Shown here one piece after another: positions 1-7,784 of a stretch of DNA of 25,426 nucleotides. Source of the DNA: Victivallales bacterium. Lineage in GTDB: Bacteria > Verrucomicrobiota > Lentisphaeria > Oligosphaerales > Oligosphaeraceae. Positions within the stretch are counted from its first letter, which is position 1. Every line of letters begins with the position of its first letter. The notes beneath the pieces were generated by a model. It did no database searches and had not been told where the DNA came from. It worked only from the letters and a program-made list of their open reading frames with translations. Made by a program: the position numbers and the translations under genes. Location of the stretch: assembly GCA_017431185.1 (NCBI GenBank), contig JAFRLP010000297.1, forward strand, positions 1 to 25,426. Reading direction: 5' to 3'.

Positions 1-2
1 AC

Positions 3-983
3 GACAGGGAACTTTGCCAGCGTCTGGCAACAGCTTTCCGCAAACGTGAAATGTCGCGTTGTGCTGCTCGGATGGAGCATCTACTTGCGGATTATGAGGA
101 ATTGAAGAAAGGCTGGGAAAAGGCCAAGGCTACAGCAGCAGAAGCACTGCCCACTTCGACAACGGAGCCCGCTTTGACCAAGGACGCCGCAGCTCCCGCC
201 AAGGATGCAGAAGCTCCCGCCAAGGACGCAGCAGTCCCCGCCAAGGATGAAGCTCCCGCCAAGGATGCAGAAGCTTCCGCCAAGGACGCATCAGTCCCCG
301 CCAAGGATGCAGAAGCTCCCGCCAAGGATGCAGAAGCTCCCGCCAAGGATGCAGCAGCCCCCGCCAAGGATGCCATAGCCCCCGCCAAGGACGCAGCAGC
401 CCCCGCCAAGGATACAGCTCCCGCCAAGGACGCAGCAGCCCCCGCCAAGGAGAAAAAAGCCACAGAAGCAACTAGTTCAGTTGGGAATTCCTCTCCTGTT
501 GTTTTTTCTCCAGATGCCGACACGCCAGTGCAGGCGTCAAAAAAGAAAGCACCGGTTCTGTCGAAGAAAGGCCAGGCGACTGTGGATCAGATTTTGGGGC
601 CTATTCCAGGAACGAATCCTCCCAGGAACGCGGAATCGGAAACTGCCCAGGGGACAAAACCTCCCGTAGCCACTACCGCCACGGTCAAGGAGAGAAAAGC
701 CATAGAAGCAACTAGTCCAGTTGGGAATTCCTCTTCCGTTGTTTTTTTCCCGGATGCCGACACGCTAGTGCAGGCATCAAAAAAGAAGGCACCGGTTTTG
801 TCGAAGAAAGACCAGGCGATTGTGGATCAGATTTTGGGGCCTGTTCCAGGAATGCTTCCTCCCAGAAACGCGGAATCGGAAACTGCCCAGGGGACAAAGC
901 CTCCCGTTGTACCAGCAAAGAATCAGAATAAGCCCCCAGAGGGAAAGACTTTGATCAAATCTTACCCTGAATTGATGAAATAA
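3..983 (+). CDS. Low-complexity Ala/Lys/Asp/Pro repeat protein, 5' truncated
   Basis: The reading frame is open to the left edge and the first ATG (51) has no ribosome binding site, so the gene very likely starts outside the window. Visible order: a charged, probably helical stretch (about the first 50 residues), thirteen 6-7 residue units of the type KDAxAPA (counting from ATG 51, residues 44-132), then an about 80-residue segment present twice (from residues 133 and 213), each ending near QGTKPPV. The KDAxAPA tract resembles Lys/Ala/Pro-rich linkers that span cell wall or hold a domain away from the membrane, but nothing here proves location. No catalytic motif is visible and I do not recognise the family. 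A small membrane protein follows 202 bp downstream on the same strand. Sure that it codes, because codon phase is kept through both repeat types; function unknown. Confidence 0.75.
   Translation, partial: DRELCQRLATAFRKREMSRCAARMEHLLADYEELKKGWEKAKATAAEALPTSTTEPALTKDAAAPAKDAEAPAKDAAVPAKDEAPAKDAEASAKDASVPAKDAEAPAKDAEAPAKDAAAPAKDAIAPAKDAAAPAKDTAPAKDAAAPAKEKKATEATSSVGNSSPVVFSPDADTPVQASKKKAPVLSKKGQATVDQILGPIPGTNPPRNAESETAQGTKPPVATTATVKERKAIEATSPVGNSSSVVFFPDADTLVQASKKKAPVLSKKDQAIVDQILGPVPGMLPPRNAESETAQGTKPPVVPAKNQNKPPEGKTLIKSYPELMK
180..446 (+). repeat. In-frame 21-bp minisatellite (KDAxAPA units)
   Basis: Thirteen units of 21 bp (two are 18 bp) of the form AAGGATGCAGAAGCTCCCGCC with scattered changes. 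All length changes are multiples of three, so the frame is kept. Units differ mainly at the fourth and fifth residue (AA, EA, AV, SV, IA). Such tracts change copy number by slippage. Confidence 0.9.
447..907 (+). repeat. Direct duplication of a 221-bp coding segment (offset 240 bp)
   Basis: Segment 447-667 recurs at 687-907 with few changes, offset exactly 240 bp (80 codons). Both copies contain SKKKAPVLSKK, QILGP and PPRNAESETAQGTKPPV. Differences include substitutions such as GQATV versus DQAIV. This is an internal gene duplication, not two genes. Confidence 0.9.
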
Positions 984-1185
984 ACTTTCAATTCAATAGA
1001 TAATCATTGACATCCCTTTTGTGTTCTGGAAACAGAAAATCGATGTTATTAGTTTCATTTTTGCAACAGAAGGAAAAATAATGAAAACATAGATAATTCA
1101 TCAAAAAGACTTCATTTTGGTGTTCAGCATCAGAATCTTCATAAGGAGTTTCAGGAATTTTAAATAGCTGATAGGAGACAAAATC

Positions 1186-1572
1186 ATGAATGTAACTTCT
1201 CTTGTGATTTCTATTTTCATTGCGGTAGCGCTTGCTGCTTCGGTCTTCCATTCCATGTGGAGCCTCTCGAAAAAGTTGGTTATTCCCATGCAGATTTGTT
1301 TTTTTATTCTGCTGGTCATTATGTTGTTTAAGACCTTTGGGACAAAAGAAAACTTCAAGCGTCTGAATGAGCAAGTTGAAAAATCTGGAATTGTGGAAAT
1401 GGAGGAGAAAGCAGTAGGGGATTCTGTAAAGGCGGTGGGAAATGCCATTAAGACTGAAGAGAAAACTGTGGTTGAAGAACAGCCAAAACCGCAGAAACCC
1501 ACCAATGCGAAAGAAGAGGAGAAGCCTGTCAAAAAAGACAAGAAGGACTTTACCCAATATATGCAGAATTAA
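1186..1572 (+). CDS. Small membrane protein with two helices and a charged tail
   Basis: 128 residues. Two hydrophobic helices (about 5-23 and 31-48) separated by a short basic loop, then an 80-residue tail rich in Lys and Glu, with a KPQKP-type proline stretch and a KKDKKD run near the end. With a short hairpin and a long tail it is probably an inner-membrane protein with the tail in the cytoplasm. AGGAG at 1173-1177 lies 8 nt before the ATG. It sits between the repeat protein and the 476-residue gene on the same strand, so a shared transcript is possible. No family recognised; the tail composition makes homology calls unreliable. Confidence 0.75.
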   Translation: MNVTSLVISIFIAVALAASVFHSMWSLSKKLVIPMQICFFILLVIMLFKTFGTKENFKRLNEQVEKSGIVEMEEKAVGDSVKAVGNAIKTEEKTVVEEQPKPQKPTNAKEEEKPVKKDKKDFTQYMQN

Positions 1573-1654
1573 GTCTGTAAGAATTCCTGAGACGGTTTGG
1601 GTATCCCTTAATCGCTCAAGTCAGAAAATGTTAGTTAAATAGGAGATAAATTCG

Positions 1655-3085
1655 ATGTCGTTTCAGGTAAAAAAGAACGGACAGTCTGTTGAGAATGTGG
1701 TTCAGATCAGATGTCCAAATAACCTCTATACTCGCTCTACGATTGCTTTGGCACAGGCGATGTACGAGATTTACAAAATCGATCCTCAAAAATGCTGGGA
1801 TGCGTTTGGCAGGGGGAAGAATATTCTCAAACAGGGGCAGCTCAACTTTGTTGCCAATACAGTCCAGATAGGAAATAGAGTATTTTCATTTGAACCGAAG
1901 ACCCAAAAAAATAAAGCAGATGCTTCTAATAATTTCCCAAGAATTAGAAGGACGCGCAGGGATGGTAGTCATGACGAGCCATATTATTGTCTTGCCATTG
2001 AGAAATCCTCAAAAGCCATTTTGATTGCCACATCAGGGGACTTAATGCGTAGAGAATTGGAATCCAGCAAATCTTATGAGTTTAAGTTTTTGGATGGAAC
2101 GTCAACCGGTGTTACTATTGAGAAGTTGGATGACGACACACCCCGAAAAACTGCCGATAGAAAAAAAGAAGAGTTAGCCAAACAAGTTACTCTCTCACAG
2201 CAAACCCTTTCCATAAATCAAATATCTCTTGGACATAATGCTTATACTCCTAAAGGATTTGAGAAAAAGGAATCATCTGTGTGGGACATCAAGGAGAATA
2301 GCTATGAGTCCTTTTGTGAAAAACTGTTTCAGACATGGTTGAATGACAGGCAATCCCTTAAGGAATTCGGCGGCGATTTTCAAATAGACTATCTGCCAGA
2401 ACCATATTTCACAGTGAAAAGAGGAAAGAGGATTCTATATGTGCTGAATAATAATCCTGGTCATGGAATTCCCAGGCAACTATGGGAAAACATACATGTT
2501 GGCAAGGCAGAAAAACACTATGAGGAGGAAGCGGCTAAAATGGCCGACTATTATAGGAGTGAAGACTTCAAGCGCAAGGAACCGAATGCCGCCGCCCGTA
2601 TGGTCAAGATGCTTGAGTTTGCTCAAGGAATTGGAATGGATGGCGTGGTGAACGTTGAGGCATTCTTTCTCCATAGTCCTGATTTGAAAAAAGCTGTTTT
2701 CCTGAAAAAATACAGCAACAAGAAGATTGTACTGCAATATACGCAATTGTTGAAGGCCTATTTGAACGGAAAAAACACACTGGCCATCGCCTCTATCGGG
2801 ACAAACGCAAGTATTGACTGCAATGCATTGAAACGCAATGAATGGATTGTCTATTTATGCGATGTCATGGGGCTGAATCTGGACACGGCAAAAATCATCC
2901 CCATTACGAAAAAATACACGAAGACAACATCCTGCATCGTGATTGACGGTGACAAGATCATGGCAATCAGCATGGGAAGCAACAATCTTCCCAGAATTTC
3001 AGAGATAATCTACAAGAGAATCCAGCAGATGTTCGAGAAGATGTACAAGGATGGTACATCACATAAAACAGGAGAAAAAACATGA
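1655..3085 (+). CDS. Unrecognised 476-residue cytoplasmic protein
   Basis: AGGAG at 1641-1645 lies 9 nt before the ATG. No signal peptide or membrane helix is visible. The N-terminal third is mixed alpha/beta; a basic patch with RIRRTRRD lies near residue 100; a Lys/Glu/Gln-rich linker follows around 165-190. The C-terminal half contains ILYVLNNNPGHG (about residues 260-271), followed by a helical stretch and NVEAFFLHSP. A hydrophobic strand ending in NPG is reminiscent of the first motif of uracil-DNA-glycosylase-like folds (G-x-NPG), but the other motifs are not clear, so this is only a hint. The gene ends in ACATGA, whose ATG may be the start of the next gene; with pcp it forms a tight three-gene run. 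Function not assigned. Confidence 0.8.
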   Translation: MSFQVKKNGQSVENVVQIRCPNNLYTRSTIALAQAMYEIYKIDPQKCWDAFGRGKNILKQGQLNFVANTVQIGNRVFSFEPKTQKNKADASNNFPRIRRTRRDGSHDEPYYCLAIEKSSKAILIATSGDLMRRELESSKSYEFKFLDGTSTGVTIEKLDDDTPRKTADRKKEELAKQVTLSQQTLSINQISLGHNAYTPKGFEKKESSVWDIKENSYESFCEKLFQTWLNDRQSLKEFGGDFQIDYLPEPYFTVKRGKRILYVLNNNPGHGIPRQLWENIHVGKAEKHYEEEAAKMADYYRSEDFKRKEPNAAARMVKMLEFAQGIGMDGVVNVEAFFLHSPDLKKAVFLKKYSNKKIVLQYTQLLKAYLNGKNTLAIASIGTNASIDCNALKRNEWIVYLCDVMGLNLDTAKIIPITKKYTKTTSCIVIDGDKIMAISMGSNNLPRISEIIYKRIQQMFEKMYKDGTSHKTGEKT

Positions 3086-3088
3086 TTG

Positions 3089-3967
3089 ATGATTTCGCTC
3101 AATATGGCGGGATGCCAATTTCAATATGACTGTCTAGGGGAAAAACGTCCACGACTAGAAAACTGGCCAGATGGTACAATGCAAGCATTGCAGAAAGGCG
3201 AACATATGCGCAATGTCAATTTCAGGTTGATGAATGGCATGCGTTTTGACGAGTTAGGCGATGATGACCTGAATCTTTCAAGCGAACTTGTTCCCTGGGA
3301 CATGGCCAGCGATAAATGGAAGAAGGAATACGAGGCAAAACAGCAATTGGTTTTCCCTGCATTGAAGCGGGTTTTCGACAAGGGGGAGTATCCATACGCA
3401 GTCGTGCCCGCAGGTTTCAATACCATCATAGGCATATTATACGATTCCGAGATAAGCACTATGGACGAACGTCTTGTTTTACGCATGGATTTATGGAACA
3501 AAGTATTTGGACGTGTTCAGAAAGATTCAAGGTTTTTCGCGCCAAAACTTGAATTGCCCAAAACATATTCATCGTGGGCAGTGATGCTAATACCGCATGG
3601 GGATTTTTCATTTGATGTGTTGCGAAGCGCATTTGACCGTGGCAATTGCGCCATTATGCCCATTTTGCCTTTATCGCCAGCGGAGTTTGAAAAAAGACTT
3701 GCTTCGAAAACAGCCCAAAAGCGTTTCCGCCAGTTGATGCGCTGCGCTTTCACATACTACGTGCTTGAGGGCGCAAGCAGAGAGGAGATGGAGAATTTCA
3801 TCCGTTCTCGTTCCAACCAGTTGCTTGTCTCCAGCGAAGCGTCCGATTCCGGAGTGATGGAGGACAAGTGGACAAAGGGGGACTATGCTTATCTGCCTCC
3901 CCGAACAGTGACCAAGACTTACAGGTTGCACAAGGAAGGTCAAGAATGGGAGGTGACAACTGCATGA
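3089..3967 (+). CDS. Unrecognised about 293-residue protein; start region disturbed
   Basis: The body of the protein (from about 3120) reads well: charged, soluble, with no signal peptide or membrane helix and no motif I recognise. The start is unclear. In this frame the first codons are TTG at 3086 and ATG at 3089, 11 and 14 nt from AGGAG (3070-3074). A better placed ATG at 3082 (7 nt from AGGAG, overlapping the upstream stop as ATGA) reads MIDDFAQYGGMPISI and stops at 3127-3129. Removing one base in the CCAATTT stretch near 3117-3123 would join that start to this frame and give MIDDFAQYGGMPFQYD. The gene overlaps pcp by ATGA at 3964-3967, so coupled translation with both neighbours is likely. 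Function unknown. Confidence 0.75.
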   Translation: MISLNMAGCQFQYDCLGEKRPRLENWPDGTMQALQKGEHMRNVNFRLMNGMRFDELGDDDLNLSSELVPWDMASDKWKKEYEAKQQLVFPALKRVFDKGEYPYAVVPAGFNTIIGILYDSEISTMDERLVLRMDLWNKVFGRVQKDSRFFAPKLELPKTYSSWAVMLIPHGDFSFDVLRSAFDRGNCAIMPILPLSPAEFEKRLASKTAQKRFRQLMRCAFTYYVLEGASREEMENFIRSRSNQLLVSSEASDSGVMEDKWTKGDYAYLPPRTVTKTYRLHKEGQEWEVTTA

Positions 3968-4545
3968 ATATCAAGGTGCTGCTTACGGGGTTCACACCGT
4001 TTGGCAGGAATACCGTGAATCCATCCTGGGAGGCTGTGAAACTGGTACAGGCCTTTGATGGGATGGAGTTGCATCGTCTGGAAATTCCTACGGTGTTTGG
4101 CAAATCGGCGCAGATATTGGAAGAGGCGCTGGAAAACATTGAGCCTGATCTTGTCCTCTGTATTGGCCTTGCGGCGGCACGTGACAGCATTTGCCTGGAA
4201 CGCATTGCCGTGAACATCAGCGATGCCAAGTCGCCTGACAACGAGGGCAACGTGCCGCATGACAAAGTCATCCGTTTGGATGGCCCTGCTGCATATTGGT
4301 CAAACCTCCCGTGCGAGAAACTGGTCGTCGCGTTGGAAGAGGAGGACATACCGGCAAGGCTCTCTTTTTCCGCAGGAACCTTTGTCTGCAACCATGTGTT
4401 CTATTCCCTGATGTACCTGATTGATACGAAATATCCGCAGATGACAGGAGGTCTTGCCCATATCCCGTCCACTACTGTTTTGCCGCTGGATACAGTAGCC
4501 AGAGGACTGGAAGTCATCCTGCGGTTGTGCTGTCAGTCAAGATAA
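3964..4545 (+). CDS. pcp: Pyroglutamyl-peptidase I (pyrrolidone-carboxylate peptidase, C15)
   Basis: 193 residues, a little shorter than the usual 200-215. It removes N-terminal pyroglutamate from peptides in the cytoplasm (EC 3.4.19.3). The family signature is present: LLTGFTPFG (6-14) with NPSWEAV (19-25), E79 in CLERIAVNISDA followed by PDN, the nucleophile C142 in AGTFVCNHVFY, and H166 in LAHIPS, so the Glu-Cys-His set is complete. ATG 3964 is chosen because GGAGGTGA (3949-3956) lies 7 nt upstream and the start overlaps the previous stop as ATGA; a longer in-frame reading from 3868 would overlap the upstream gene by 100 bp and lacks the family's N-terminus. Being coupled to two unfamiliar genes is unusual for this housekeeping peptidase. 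Confidence 0.95.
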   Translation: MNIKVLLTGFTPFGRNTVNPSWEAVKLVQAFDGMELHRLEIPTVFGKSAQILEEALENIEPDLVLCIGLAAARDSICLERIAVNISDAKSPDNEGNVPHDKVIRLDGPAAYWSNLPCEKLVVALEEEDIPARLSFSAGTFVCNHVFYSLMYLIDTKYPQMTGGLAHIPSTTVLPLDTVARGLEVILRLCCQSR

Positions 4546-4855
4546 TATATATAATGAAGATTGGGATGCCTCAGCGATTGATATTGGATGCGTGAAATGA
4601 CACCTAAGATCATCATTGATAGGGAGTTCTGTGCCCGCGCCTATGGCGCGGGTCGCTTACCGATACCAATCGGTGAGCGATTTCGATTGGGGGAGAGTGA
4701 ACTGTGAAAAAATGCTAATTGCAATGCTTGCAGAACCACAGGCAGGCATTACATTAAGCGAAGTGAATCGGAACGGGATTGAGGAGGGAATCCGACCATC
4801 CGCTCTGGCCCGGCAAGACAACGGCAGAGCGTCCAACCAGTTTCAGGAGGTTTCT
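4546..4855. other. Gene-free stretch before the AAA-ATPase gene
   Basis: 310 bp. It holds a possible weak -10 (TATAAT 4550-4555, without a good -35), the double hairpin at 4634-4680, and the ribosome binding site AGGAGG (4845-4850) of the next gene. An open frame runs from 4616 into the ATPase gene but its leader has no family resemblance. Confidence 0.5.
4634..4680. repeat. Two abutting perfect or near-perfect hairpins
   Basis: Hairpin 1: CCCGCGCC (4634-4641), loop TAT, GGCGCGGG (4645-4652), 8 perfect pairs. Hairpin 2 starts on the next base: TCGCTTACCGAT (4653-4664), loop ACCA, ATCGGTGAGCGA (4669-4680), 12 pairs with one G-U. Neither is followed by a T run, so they do not look like simple terminators. 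They could be a REP/BIME-like unit, a structured leader, or an end of a lost IS200-type element. Confidence 0.8.
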
Positions 4856-6575
4856 ATGTTTTCCGGCAAGAAAGGCATTCCGCAGAGCATCGACTACTAT
4901 GATGAACTTGTCAAGGGCAACTACTACTACGTCGATAAGACCCTGCTGGTCAAGGACGTGCTGGACAACGGCAGCAAGGTGACGCTCTACGCGCGCCCGC
5001 GTCGTTTCGGCAAGTCCATCAACCTGTCGATGCTGGACTGCTTCTTCAACATCGACGGGCACGGCAAGGGGCTGTTCGACGGCACCGCCATCATGCGCGA
5101 GGGGGAACGCTACACTTCTGAAATGGGCAGGTACTCCGTCGTCAAGCTGACGATGAAGGAGATGAAGCAACCCAATTTCGAGGGAGCGGAATTGAACTTC
5201 CGCAGAATCATCCAAAAGGCGTGGCGGGAGCATGACTATCTGAAGAAAAACCAGGAATTGACCGAGGAAGACCGGAAACTGTTCAAGGATGTTGTCAGTG
5301 GTCAGATGTCAACTGCGGATTTGGCCATTTCCCTGCCAGAATTGATGCGTCTGCTGCAAATTCACCACAAGGCGCCGACCGTGCTGCTCATCGACGAGTA
5401 CGACGTGCCGCTGGAGGCCGGCTACACGGGCGGCTACTACCAGCAGGTGCTCTCCCTGGTCCGCACCATGATGAGCTCCTCCTGCAAGGACAACCCGTAC
5501 CTGCGGCTGTCCGTCCACACGGGATGCCTGCGGATTGCCCGCGAAAGCCTCTACACGGGCTTCAACAACCCCACCATCAACACGGTTCTTTCTGAAGACG
5601 GCGGCGACCTCTTCGGCTTCACGGAGTCCGAGGTCCAGGCGCTGCTGGACTACTATGAACTTGGACACCTGATGCCGGTGGTGAGGAAGTGGTATGACGG
5701 CTACATCTTCGGCAATTCGGAGATCTACAATCCCTGGAGTGTCCTCCATTTCGCGTACGCGGCACGGATCAATCCTGCGCGGGCCGCCAAGCCCTACTGG
5801 ATGAACACCTCCGGCAACGACCTGCTCGTGGACCTGATCCGCACGACGGTCGGGGGGCGGCGGCGCACGCAACGACATCGAGAACCTGCTGGAAGGGGGC
5901 ACGGTGAAGCGCACCGTCAACGAGAACGTCAACTACGACTCCCTGCGCCAGGAGCGGGACGCCATCTGGAACATGCTGCTGTTCACGGGCTACCTCAAGC
6001 CGATGGAGCCGCCTGACTTCACCCTCAACGACAACCACGTGCCTCTGAAGCTGGTAAATCTGGAGGTGCAGGTCATCCTCCGGCAGAAGGTCGAGACCTG
6101 GTACGGCCAGCTGTACCACAGCGGCCAGCAGGCCCCCTTCGTCGCGGCCTTGGAGGACGGACGCCCCGAAGACGCCGAGCTCCTGCTCAACCGCCTGCTG
6201 ACGCTGACGGTCTCCTACCACGACCGCGAGGAGAACTTCTACCACGGGTTCATCGCGGGGCTGCTGGCGGGCATGCCGGCCCACAACTGCCTCTCGAACC
6301 ACGAGGGCGGCGATGGACGGCCCGACATCCAGCTGATGGCGGAAGACCATTCCGCCGCCCTGGTTGTCGAGGTCAAGAATGCCGGCGACGCATCCGGGCC
6401 GGCCTTGCAGAAGGCGGCGGAGCATGCCTTGGCCCAGGCGGCCGGCCAGACCTATGACCGCGAACTGCGGCTGCTGGGATTCCGCCGTGTCCACACCTAT
6501 GGCATCGCCTGCTTTGCCAAGCGCTGCCGGATTCTGATGATGGAAGAGCAGGCAGCACCAGACCGCAAGATCTAA
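4856..6575 (+). pseudogene. AAA-ATPase (PF09820-type) with C-terminal PD-(D/E)XK nuclease domain, frameshifted
   Basis: AGGAGG ends 5 nt before ATG 4856. Frame 1 gives NYYYVDKTLLVKDVL, RPRRFGKS (Walker A-like, K53), VLLIDEYDVP (Walker B-like, D180/E181), WYDGYIFG and IYNPWSV. After about codon 332 the frame breaks in a G6 run (5852-5857); with one G fewer it continues as VGGGARNDIENLLEGG and keeps to 6575, giving about 572 residues, normal for the family. The second part has the DUF1703-type nuclease core: D in GRPDI (6324), then E and K in VVEVKNA (6369, 6375). The family is common in gut anaerobes and its role is unproven (defence or toxin-like functions are suspected). The gene is clearly richer in GC than the preceding genes, fitting transfer. 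It may be intact if the extra G is a sequencing error. Confidence 0.9.
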
Positions 6576-6577
6576 AA

Positions 6578-6703
6578 GTAGCGGGCGCGAGGCATTCCAT
6601 CAAATACGGTTCGACGGTTTTCTCTGCAACCGCAAAAATTACCAGCAAAACTGTGTTCAAGGATTGCCCGAACCTGAAGGACATTGTGCGCGTTTGGGGG
6701 TGA
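6578..6703 (+). pseudogene. Remnant of a BspA-type leucine-rich repeat C-terminus
   Basis: Right after the nuclease stop, the frame ending at TGA 6701-6703 reads YGSTVFSATAKI, then TVFKDCPNLKDIV. F-x-x-C-x-x-L-x-x-I is the turn of an LRR_5 unit. No start codon or ribosome binding site belongs to it, so it is probably the tail of a lost gene related to the LRR gene at 6958-7779. Moderate to low confidence because only one unit is left. Confidence 0.4.
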
Positions 6704-6749
6704 CAGGTGGCAACCATGAAAGCGATATCCCCTTTTTACAAAAACGAGA

Positions 6750-6954
6750 GATGTTCAGAAAACAGGAGGCGTGGAGTTTGCAAATAAGGGAACGGCTGTT
6801 ACAGTATTGTCGTATCCGCGTTTTTGACCGGGAGGAGGTGAAGGAATATTCGCAAGGCGTGCGAATCCTCGCGGTTTGCAAGGCCGTGGCCTTGCCGCCC
6901 CGTTCTGGCACGCTGGCTAACCCCGCAATCGTTCAGGTGGCTTTTTCGGTTTGA
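6750..6954 (+). CDS. Doubtful 67-residue ORF, in frame with the LRR gene
   Basis: From ATG 6750 the frame gives a basic, partly helical peptide (MFRKQEAWSLQIRERLL at the start) and ends at TGA 6952-6954. The LRR gene begins at the second codon after this stop in the same frame. No family is recognised, the ribosome binding site is weak, and the frame stays open upstream to 6664. It may be non-coding filler or the former N-terminal part of the LRR gene interrupted by the TGA. Confidence 0.25.
6878..6895. repeat. Perfect inverted repeat GCAAGGCC-GT-GGCCTTGC
   Basis: Eight-base arms separated by two bases inside the stretch between the AAA-ATPase and LRR genes. No T run follows. Purpose unknown. 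Confidence 0.6.
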
Positions 6955-6957
6955 CGG

Positions 6958-7779
6958 ATGAAAAGTAAGGACAATACCACATTTGCCAATGGTTCCTCCC
7001 GGGCAGCCAGTGTCATGGCCAGCGAAATGTATGCCTTTGCCTTTGACACGGACTTGACCAGCATGGTTATTCCGGAGGGGGGCACGAAGATCGGGGCATT
7101 TGCGTTCTGGCTGTGTTCAAGGTTGACCAGCGTCGTCATTCCGTATGGGGTCACGGAAATCGGCCCGTATGCGTTTGCGTGCTGCTGTGACTTGACCAGC
7201 GTCACCATTCCAGAAAGTGTCACGAAAATCGGGAAGGGGGCATTTTATAACTGCAGGGAGTTGAAGAACCTTGTCATCCCAGGCAGTGTCACGGAAATTG
7301 GGCCAAAGACATTTGAGAATTGTTCTGGTCTGGAAAACATCGTCCTGCCCGACAACTTGGCGAATATTGACGGTTCTGCGTTTGACGGCTGCTATGACTT
7401 AATGACCCCGATCATTGCGGGGACCAGATTGATTGCCTGGAAGGGGGCCATTGGGAATATAAGCATACCAGACGGCATTACGGAAATCGGCGGGCACGCA
7501 TTCGAGGGAAGCGTGTTGGTATCAAAAGTCGTCCTTCCGCATAGTGTCACGACAATCGGCCCGTATGCGTTCTTTGGGAGCAGCCTGACCAGCATCACCA
7601 TTCCCGACAGCGTCACGGAAATCGGCGCATTTGCGTTCTGCCGGTGCCGCGACCTGACCGACGTCATCGTTGTGCCCGCCAGCGTCAAGACACTGGGACC
7701 GAGCGCGTTTCTGGGTTGCGAAGATAAAGTCGTTCTTCCTCCGGGGCTCGAGTATCATAAAAGAGATATTATCATTTAG
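6958..7779 (+). CDS. BspA-like leucine-rich repeat (LRR_5) protein
   Basis: 273 residues made almost wholly of 23-residue LRR_5 units, consensus LTSVxIPxSVTxIGxxAFxxC; about eight are clear, with one degenerate stretch around residues 140-165 (LMTPIIAGTRLIAW). The family forms a curved solenoid used for surface binding and adhesion. Here there is no signal peptide, no anchor and no sorting domain, and the start is preceded by an in-frame TGA (6952-6954) with no good ribosome binding site, so the gene may have lost its N-terminus. It converges on the lytic transglycosylase gene with 5 bp between stops and no terminator between them. The repeat identity is certain; whether the protein is made or exported is not. 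Confidence 0.85.
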   Translation: MKSKDNTTFANGSSRAASVMASEMYAFAFDTDLTSMVIPEGGTKIGAFAFWLCSRLTSVVIPYGVTEIGPYAFACCCDLTSVTIPESVTKIGKGAFYNCRELKNLVIPGSVTEIGPKTFENCSGLENIVLPDNLANIDGSAFDGCYDLMTPIIAGTRLIAWKGAIGNISIPDGITEIGGHAFEGSVLVSKVVLPHSVTTIGPYAFFGSSLTSITIPDSVTEIGAFAFCRCRDLTDVIVVPASVKTLGPSAFLGCEDKVVLPPGLEYHKRDIII

Positions 7780-7784
7780 GCATA

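Noticed and set aside
180..446. Possible CRISPR array
   Set aside because: The units are contiguous in-frame codons of 18-21 bp without unique spacers.
92..523. Long antisense open frames across the KDAxAPA repeats
   Set aside because: They arise because the repeat lacks stops in several frames; their products are monotonous (SLAGA-type and PWRG-type) and have no start signals.
4616..4855. N-terminal extension of the AAA-ATPase from 4616
   Set aside because: It crosses the double hairpin, does not resemble the family's N-terminus, and an AGGAGG sits 5 nt before ATG 4856.
5852..5857. Programmed frameshifting in the AAA-ATPase gene
   Set aside because: No classic slippery heptamer or downstream stimulatory structure is evident; a simple one-base indel explains it. 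Kept only as a minor possibility.
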